From: Pseudomonas sp. BSw22131
GTDB taxonomy: Bacteria > Pseudomonadota > Gammaproteobacteria > Pseudomonadales > Pseudomonadaceae
Reading direction: 5' to 3'
Length of the DNA stretch: 64,000 nt
NCBI RefSeq assembly: GCF_026810445.1
Contig: NZ_CP113949.1
Location: 4,278,001-4,342,000 of the forward strand
Position numbers and translations under genes: made by a program. Of the stretch, positions 59,832 through 64,000 are shown one piece after another (the stretch's first letter is position 1; each line of letters begins with the position of its first letter). The notes under the pieces are model-generated. The model was not told the DNA's origin and made no database searches. It saw nothing but the letters and a program-made list of their open reading frames with translations.

Positions 59832-60875
59832 ATGTCCGACCGCCTGACCCTCCTGCGCCCCGACGACTGGCACATCCATCTTCGTGATGGCGCTGTTTTG
59901 CCTCACACCGTCGCGGACGTCGCGCGCACTTTTAGTCGCGCAATCATCATGCCCAATCTGGTCCCTCCGGTACGCAACGCCGAGGAAGCCGACGCCTACC
60001 GTCAGCGTATCCTTGCCGCACGCCCCGCCGGCAGCCTTTTTGAACCACTGATGGTTCTCTACCTGACTGACCTGACCCAGCCCGAAGACATCCGCGCCGC
60101 CAAGGCAAGTGGTTTCGTGCACGCTGCCAAGCTGTACCCGGCCGGTGCAACCACCAATTCGGATTCTGGTGTGACCAGCATCGACAAGATTCTGCCAACG
60201 CTGGAGACCATGGCTGAAGTAGGTATGCCGTTGTTGGTCCACGGCGAAGTCACACGCAGCGACATCGACGTATTCGACCGCGAAAAGATCTTTATCGACG
60301 AGCATCTGCGCCGGGTCGTGGAGCTTTTGCCAACGCTTAAAGTGGTGTTCGAACACATCACCACCGCCGAGGCCGTGCAGTTCGTGAACGAGGCCTCTGC
60401 CAATGTGGCAGCAACGATTACGGCCCATCACTTGCTGTACAACCGCAACCATATGCTGGTTGGGGGCATTCGCCCGCACTTCTACTGCCTGCCTATCCTC
60501 AAGCGCAACACGCATCAAGTCGCCCTGCTGGACGCAGCAACCAGCGACAGCAGCAAGTTTTTTCTGGGTACGGACTCCGCGCCACACGCCCAGCACGCAA
60601 AAGAAGCTGCGTGCGGATGTGCGGGCTGCTACACAGCCTTTGCCGCAATCGAGCTGTATGCAGAAGCGTTCGAGCAACGTAATGCGCTGGACAAGCTGGA
60701 AGGCTTTGCCAGTCGCAACGGTCCGGCGTTCTACGGGCTACCGGTCAACAGTGACACCATTACCCTGATTCGTGACGAGTGGACTGCGCCAACCAGCCTG
60801 CCATTCGGCGAGCTTTCTGTTATCCCGCTGCGCGCCGGTGAAAAACTGCGCTGGCGCCTGGAGAAAAACGCGTGA
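59832..60875 (+). CDS. pyrC: Dihydroorotase
   Basis: 347 residues from ATG 59832 (family length; the longer frame is excluded). Metal ligands in [10 protein letters not shown] (about 12-21), carbamylated Lys segment FVHAAKLYP near 100, HGEVTR (about 138), and the Asp in [10 protein letters not shown] (about 250). Makes dihydroorotate in pyrimidine synthesis. Stop overlaps the rnt start by 4 bases. Confidence 0.97.
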   Translation: MSDRLTLLRPDDWHIHLRDGAVLPHTVADVARTFSRAIIMPNLVPPVRNAEEADAYRQRILAARPAGSLFEPLMVLYLTDLTQPEDIRAAKASGFVHAAKLYPAGATTNSDSGVTSIDKILPTLETMAEVGMPLLVHGEVTRSDIDVFDREKIFIDEHLRRVVELLPTLKVVFEHITTAEAVQFVNEASANVAATITAHHLLYNRNHMLVGGIRPHFYCLPILKRNTHQVALLDAATSDSSKFFLGTDSAPHAQHAKEAACGCAGCYTAFAAIELYAEAFEQRNALDKLEGFASRNGPAFYGLPVNSDTITLIRDEWTAPTSLPFGELSVIPLRAGEKLRWRLEKNA

Positions 60876-61549
60876 GTGAAGACCAATACGACGACGAACA
60901 GGAAGGTTCTGGCGGCGGTACCGGCTCCAGGCATCCAATGGCAGCGCGTTTTCGCGGCTACCTGCCCGTCGTTGTCGATGTAGAAACCGGCGGTTTCAAC
61001 TCTGCGACAGATGCACTGCTGGAAATTGCTGCTGTCACGATCGGCATGGACGAAAAGGGTTTTGTGTTCCCCGAACACACCTACTTCTTCCGGGTCGAGC
61101 CGTTCGTAGGCGCCAACATCGAAGCAGCTGCACTCGAGTTCACGGGGATCAAGCTCGATCATCCGCTGAGAATGGCCGTGAGCGAAGAAACTGCGCTCAC
61201 CGACATTTTCCGTGGCGTGCGCAAGGCGTTGAAGGCCAATGGCTGCAAACGCGCGATTCTGGTAGGCCACAACGCCAGTTTCGACTTGGGCTTTTTGAAC
61301 GCCGCTGTTGCCCGAATGGACATGAAGCGCAATCCGTTTCATCCGTTCTCAAGCTTCGACACGGCGACACTGGCCGGACTGGCGTACGGGCAGACCGTGC
61401 TTGCCAAAGCCTGCCAGACCGCTGACATCGATTTCGACGGTCGTGAGGCTCACTCCGCCCGGTATGACACCGAGAAAACCGCTGAGCTGTTCTGCGGGAT
61501 CGTTAACCGCTGGAAAGAAATGGGCGGCTGGGAAGACTTTCACGATTGA
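60872..61549 (+). CDS. rnt: Ribonuclease T
   Basis: 225 residues, GTG start inside the pyrC stop (GTGA). DEDD exonuclease: DVETGGFN (about 34-41), [22 protein letters not shown] (about 131-142), and [14 protein letters not shown]. Trims the 3' ends of tRNA and 5S rRNA. Acidic/Gly-rich N-terminal extension (residues about 1-22) is likely disordered. Ends with a terminator at 61569. Confidence 0.97.
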   Translation: MSEDQYDDEQEGSGGGTGSRHPMAARFRGYLPVVVDVETGGFNSATDALLEIAAVTIGMDEKGFVFPEHTYFFRVEPFVGANIEAAALEFTGIKLDHPLRMAVSEETALTDIFRGVRKALKANGCKRAILVGHNASFDLGFLNAAVARMDMKRNPFHPFSSFDTATLAGLAYGQTVLAKACQTADIDFDGREAHSARYDTEKTAELFCGIVNRWKEMGGWEDFHD

Positions 61550-61568
61550 GTGAGTCTTCACCCGCGAT

Positions 61569-61597
61569 CAAACCGGCCCAAGTGGCCGGTTTTTTTT
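61569..61597 (+). terminator. Intrinsic terminator
   Basis: AACCGGCC-CAAGT-GGCCGGTT followed by a T run. Confidence 0.88.
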
Positions 61598-61658
61598 AGT
61601 ATTCAGCCGCGCTATGGCACCGCTCATCGGGCTTCACTGATGAAGGGGGAAGTAGTTT

Positions 61659-61682
61659 TGACAAGCATTCTCATTAACATTA
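61659..61682. promoter_or_regulatory. Fur-box-like site before bfd
   Basis: GACAAGCATTCTCATTAACA; its reverse strand reads AATGAGAATGCTTGTC, close to the Fur pattern. The same GACAARCATTCTYATT block precedes bfrB at 62027. Confidence 0.65.
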
Positions 61683-61727
61683 GTATCCATCGCATTGAGC
61701 CAATCACTCAGCGACGGTCTTTTATTT

Positions 61728-61946
61728 ATGTATGTATGCCTCTGCCAAGGTGTTACTGACGGACAAATCCGCGAAGCGATCATGGAAGGATGCTGCAGCT
61801 ACCGCGAAGTGCGCGAAACCCTGAATGTCGCCAGTAAATGCGGTAAATGTGCATGCCTTGCCAAGCAAGTCGTACGGGAGACGCTGACCGACCTCCAGGT
61901 TAGCCAGGCTGCACTGGCTTATCCGGCAGAATTTTCAGCCGCCTGA
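61728..61946 (+). CDS. bfd: Bacterioferritin-associated ferredoxin
   Basis: 72 residues from ATG 61728. [2Fe-2S] ligands Cys4, Cys6, Cys38 and Cys41 in MYVCLCQGVT and CGKCAC. Reduces the ferric core of bacterioferritin so that iron is released when iron is scarce; the Fur-like box upstream fits. The adjacent bfrB gene follows by about 200 bases with its own Fur-like box. A terminator follows at 61963. Confidence 0.93.
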   Translation: MYVCLCQGVTDGQIREAIMEGCCSYREVRETLNVASKCGKCACLAKQVVRETLTDLQVSQAALAYPAEFSAA

Positions 61947-61962
61947 ACACCGATATTTGAAG

Positions 61963-61989
61963 AGCCGGACTTGATGTCCGGTTTTTTTA
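61963..61989 (+). terminator. Intrinsic terminator
   Basis: CCGGAC-TTGAT-GTCCGG followed by seven T. Confidence 0.9.
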
Positions 61990-62026
61990 TGCCTTTAATT
62001 CAATCGCTTAGCGTTCGGATGCGTAA

Positions 62027-62047
62027 GACAAACATTCTTATTCCTAT
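62027..62047. promoter_or_regulatory. Fur-box-like site before bfrB
   Basis: GACAAACATTCTTATTCCTA, with the block shared with bfd (GACAARCATTCTYATT). About 100 bases before the bfrB ATG. Confidence 0.55.
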
Positions 62048-62145
62048 TTAATTTCACTTATTATTCAATAACTTAGGTTTGACAGACTTATAGAGGCAGC
62101 TCAGACTTGCGCCTTAATAAGTTATTAATCGACAGGACCCCGATC

Positions 62146-62622
62146 ATGAAAGGCGACATTACAGTCATCCAGCATCTCAATAAGATCCTCGGAAACGAGC
62201 TGGTCGCGATCAACCAGTACTTTCTGCATGCGCGTATGTATGAAGATTGGGGCCTGAACAAGCTGGGCAAGCACGAGTACCACGAGTCCATCGACGAGAT
62301 GAAACACGCGGACAAGCTGATCAAGCGAATCCTGTTTCTGGAAGGCCTGCCGAACCTGCAAGACCTTGGCAAAATCCTGATCGGCGAGCACACCAAAGAA
62401 ATGCTGGAGTGCGATCTGCGCATCGAACGCACCGGCCACGCAGACCTGAAAGCCGCTATCGCTCACTGCGAAGTGGTTGGCGATTTCGGCAGCCGTGAAC
62501 TGCTCGAGGATATTCTTGAGTCGGAAGAAGAGCACATCGACTGGCTGGAAACCCAACTGGGCCTGATCGACAAAGTCGGCATCGAAAACTACCTGCAATC
62601 GCAGATGGGCGAAGAAGACTAA
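62146..62622 (+). CDS. bfrB: Bacterioferritin (heme-binding)
   Basis: 158 residues from ATG 62146 (CAGGA upstream). Ferroxidase ligands Glu18, Glu51 and His54 ([10 protein letters not shown]), with further Glu/His in [11 protein letters not shown]; Met52 is the heme ligand. Stores iron as a 24-mer; partner of Bfd. Followed by a bidirectional terminator shared with grxD. Confidence 0.95.
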   Translation: MKGDITVIQHLNKILGNELVAINQYFLHARMYEDWGLNKLGKHEYHESIDEMKHADKLIKRILFLEGLPNLQDLGKILIGEHTKEMLECDLRIERTGHADLKAAIAHCEVVGDFGSRELLEDILESEEEHIDWLETQLGLIDKVGIENYLQSQMGEED

Positions 62623-62635
62623 TCCAGCGCCAACA

Positions 62636-62672
62636 AAAAGCCCCGCTCTCGAATGAGATGCGGGGCTTTTTT
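62636..62672. terminator. Bidirectional terminator
   Basis: AAAAAGCCCCGC-TCTCGAATGAGAT-GCGGGGCTTTTTT between bfrB and grxD. Confidence 0.88.
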
Positions 62673-62692
62673 GCGTCTGTTCTGCAGGTCAA

Positions 62693-63022
62693 TCAAGCAG
62701 TGGTGTTTTTCGCGACCGCTTCCTTGACCAGCGCTTGCAACGAACCATCAGCCTGCATTTCGGTGATGATATCGCTGCCGCCAACCAACTCACCGCCAAC
62801 CCACAATTGCGGGAAGGTCGGCCAGTTGGCGTATTTTGGCAAGTTGGTGCGGATTTCAGGGTTCTGCAGGATATCGACATAAGCGAACTTCTCGCCACAC
62901 GCCATCAATGCCTGAGAAGCCTTGGCCGAAAAACCACATTGAGGGGCATTCGGAGCGCCTTTCATGTAAAGCAGAACGGTGTTGTTGGCGATCTGCTCTT
63001 TAATCGTTTCGATGATATCCAT
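62693..63022 (-). CDS. grxD: Monothiol glutaredoxin
   Basis: 109 residues. Active site CGFS with Cys29 in APQCGFSAK, glutathione-binding TFPQLWVGGELVGG (about 68-81). CGFS glutaredoxins carry [2Fe-2S] clusters for iron homeostasis, which fits its place opposite the bacterioferritin genes. Confidence 0.96.
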   Translation of the reverse strand: MDIIETIKEQIANNTVLLYMKGAPNAPQCGFSAKASQALMACGEKFAYVDILQNPEIRTNLPKYANWPTFPQLWVGGELVGGSDIITEMQADGSLQALVKEAVAKNTTA

Positions 63023-63133
63023 GGAACACCTCGGCTTAACTTTACGACTCTATGAGTCGACACGGTGGCGCATTGTAACGGAATCCCTAGCGTAACGCTC
63101 GGTCATGGCCTCAGTTGAAAGAATGGCCAGTCA

Positions 63134-64000
63134 TCAGGCCGCAACGACCTCCACAGGGACGCCATTTAGCACGGCGTTGCCGGACAGCGCATCAAGCTCC
63201 CGCTCGTCTGTGAGGTCGTTTGCGCTAACGCCCGGCTGGTCTCTGGCGATGTCCATCTGCACACCAGGACGCGAGTGCCCCCAGCCATGTGGAAGGCTGA
63301 CCACACCCGCCATCATGTCGGTAGTCCCCAACACCTGAACCTCGATGACGCCAACACGAGAGGTCACGCGCACTGTCTGCCCATCCACCAGCCCGCGAGT
63401 GGCAAGATCGTCAGGATTCATCAGCAATTGATGCCGAGGCTTGCCCTTCACCAGCCGGTGATAATTGTGCATCCAAGAATTGTTGCTGCGTACGTGGCGG
63501 CGACCGATCAGCAACAGCTCACCCGGTTGCGGTGCCAGCGTGGCTTTGAATCGGGCAAGATCAGCCAAAATGATCGCAGGCGCCGCCTGTATATGCTGAT
63601 TGGCGGTTTTCATCCTGCCGCCAAGGTTGGGTTTGAGAGGCCCGAGATCAAGCCCATGCGGGTGGTCGCCGAGGGCCTCGATTGACAGCTTCCAGGCCGA
63701 CGCATCGCCGTACAGTCCGGCCCGAAGTCCACGATCGACGATCTGCGAAGGCGCTACGGTGGGCTTCAATTCTCGCTGCGCCTTGGCGGCAAACGCTTGT
63801 GCGAGGCCCACGAAAATCTCCCAGTCGTGCAGCGCTCCGGGCGGCTTTTCAAGGATAGCCCGGTTGAAGCGCGTGACATTGCGTACGGCAAACATGTTGA
63901 ACGTGGTGTCGTAGTGGTCGTTCTCCAGCGCCGACGTCGAAGGCAGGATCAGGTCGGCATGACGCGTTGTCTCGTTGATATACAAGTCGATGCTCAGCAT
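63134..64000 (-). CDS. Molybdopterin oxidoreductase, C-terminal part (cut by window edge)
   Basis: 288 residues visible of a longer protein; the frame is open to the window edge, so the ATG at 64000 is internal. SIDLYINETTRHADLILPSTSALENDHYD near its start and a molydopterin-dinucleotide-binding fold at the C-terminus (LLLIGRRHVRSNNSWMHN, LMNPDDLATRGLVDGQTVRV, MDIARDQPGVSANDLTD) belong to the DMSO-reductase superfamily. Substrate unknown. Starts beyond the window. Confidence 0.85.
   Translation of the reverse strand: MLSIDLYINETTRHADLILPSTSALENDHYDTTFNMFAVRNVTRFNRAILEKPPGALHDWEIFVGLAQAFAAKAQRELKPTVAPSQIVDRGLRAGLYGDASAWKLSIEALGDHPHGLDLGPLKPNLGGRMKTANQHIQAAPAIILADLARFKATLAPQPGELLLIGRRHVRSNNSWMHNYHRLVKGKPRHQLLMNPDDLATRGLVDGQTVRVTSRVGVIEVQVLGTTDMMAGVVSLPHGWGHSRPGVQMDIARDQPGVSANDLTDERELDALSGNAVLNGVPVEVVAA

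Overview
The window reads as a Pseudomonas chromosome carrying a lambda-like prophage. The host blocks dcd-(csp)-apbC-metG, rnfB-nth, argG/motY/pyrC/rnt and bfd/bfrB/grxD match the gene neighbourhoods I know from Pseudomonas, and REP elements of the form GCGCGCTTGCCCGCGA point, less certainly, to the P. syringae/fluorescens side of the genus. No rRNA, tRNA or CRISPR array was found.

Region 1 (1 to about 33,300) is the right-hand part of a siphovirus prophage in the lambda layout, drawn backwards; its left end lies outside the window. Divergent promoters at 19.4 kb separate a CI-type repressor (+) from a Cro-like gene (-). The minus-strand operon runs cro, CII/CP76-like, Rha-KilAC regulator, O-like and P-like replication genes with an iteron cluster inside O, YbcO-like nuclease, VRR-NUC nuclease, an internal tyrosine recombinase, candidate late-regulatory and lysis genes, a candidate cos region, then Nu1, A, W, B, C, D, E, FII-like, U-like, V, G/GT (programmed -1 frameshift) and the start of the tape measure. 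The plus-strand operon runs from operators and a promoter at 20.9 kb, a boxA, many small phage genes, DUF2303, two DNA methyltransferases, a PP-loop/PAPS-reductase-like ATPase, a cupin-like protein, and xis/int at the right end. A LexA box precedes a DUF1654 gene beside the repressor.

Region 2 (33.3 to 47.1 kb): SEC-C protein, a QuiP-type acyl-homoserine-lactone acylase, then the ligase-associated DNA repair set (exonuclease, ATP-dependent ligase, Lhr helicase, PdeM) split in two by a basic-amino-acid ABC transporter operon (SBP, two permeases, AstE-like hydrolase, ATPase). REP elements fill the gaps.

Region 3 (47.2 to 54.3 kb): dcd, a cold-shock protein, apbC/mrp, metG, an orphan RnfB-like ferredoxin without its membrane anchor, nth and a PA3496-family protein.

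Region 4 (54.4 to 57.4 kb) is an AT-rich accessory patch: an orphan LuxR-type response regulator with what looks like a decayed histidine kinase upstream, an unknown helix-turn-helix protein, and a short MvaT-family protein that keeps the oligomerisation part but lacks the DNA-binding part.

Region 5 (57.4 to 64 kb): argG, motY, pyrC, rnt, bfd and bfrB (each behind a Fur-box-like motif), grxD, and the C-terminal part of a molybdopterin oxidoreductase cut by the window edge.
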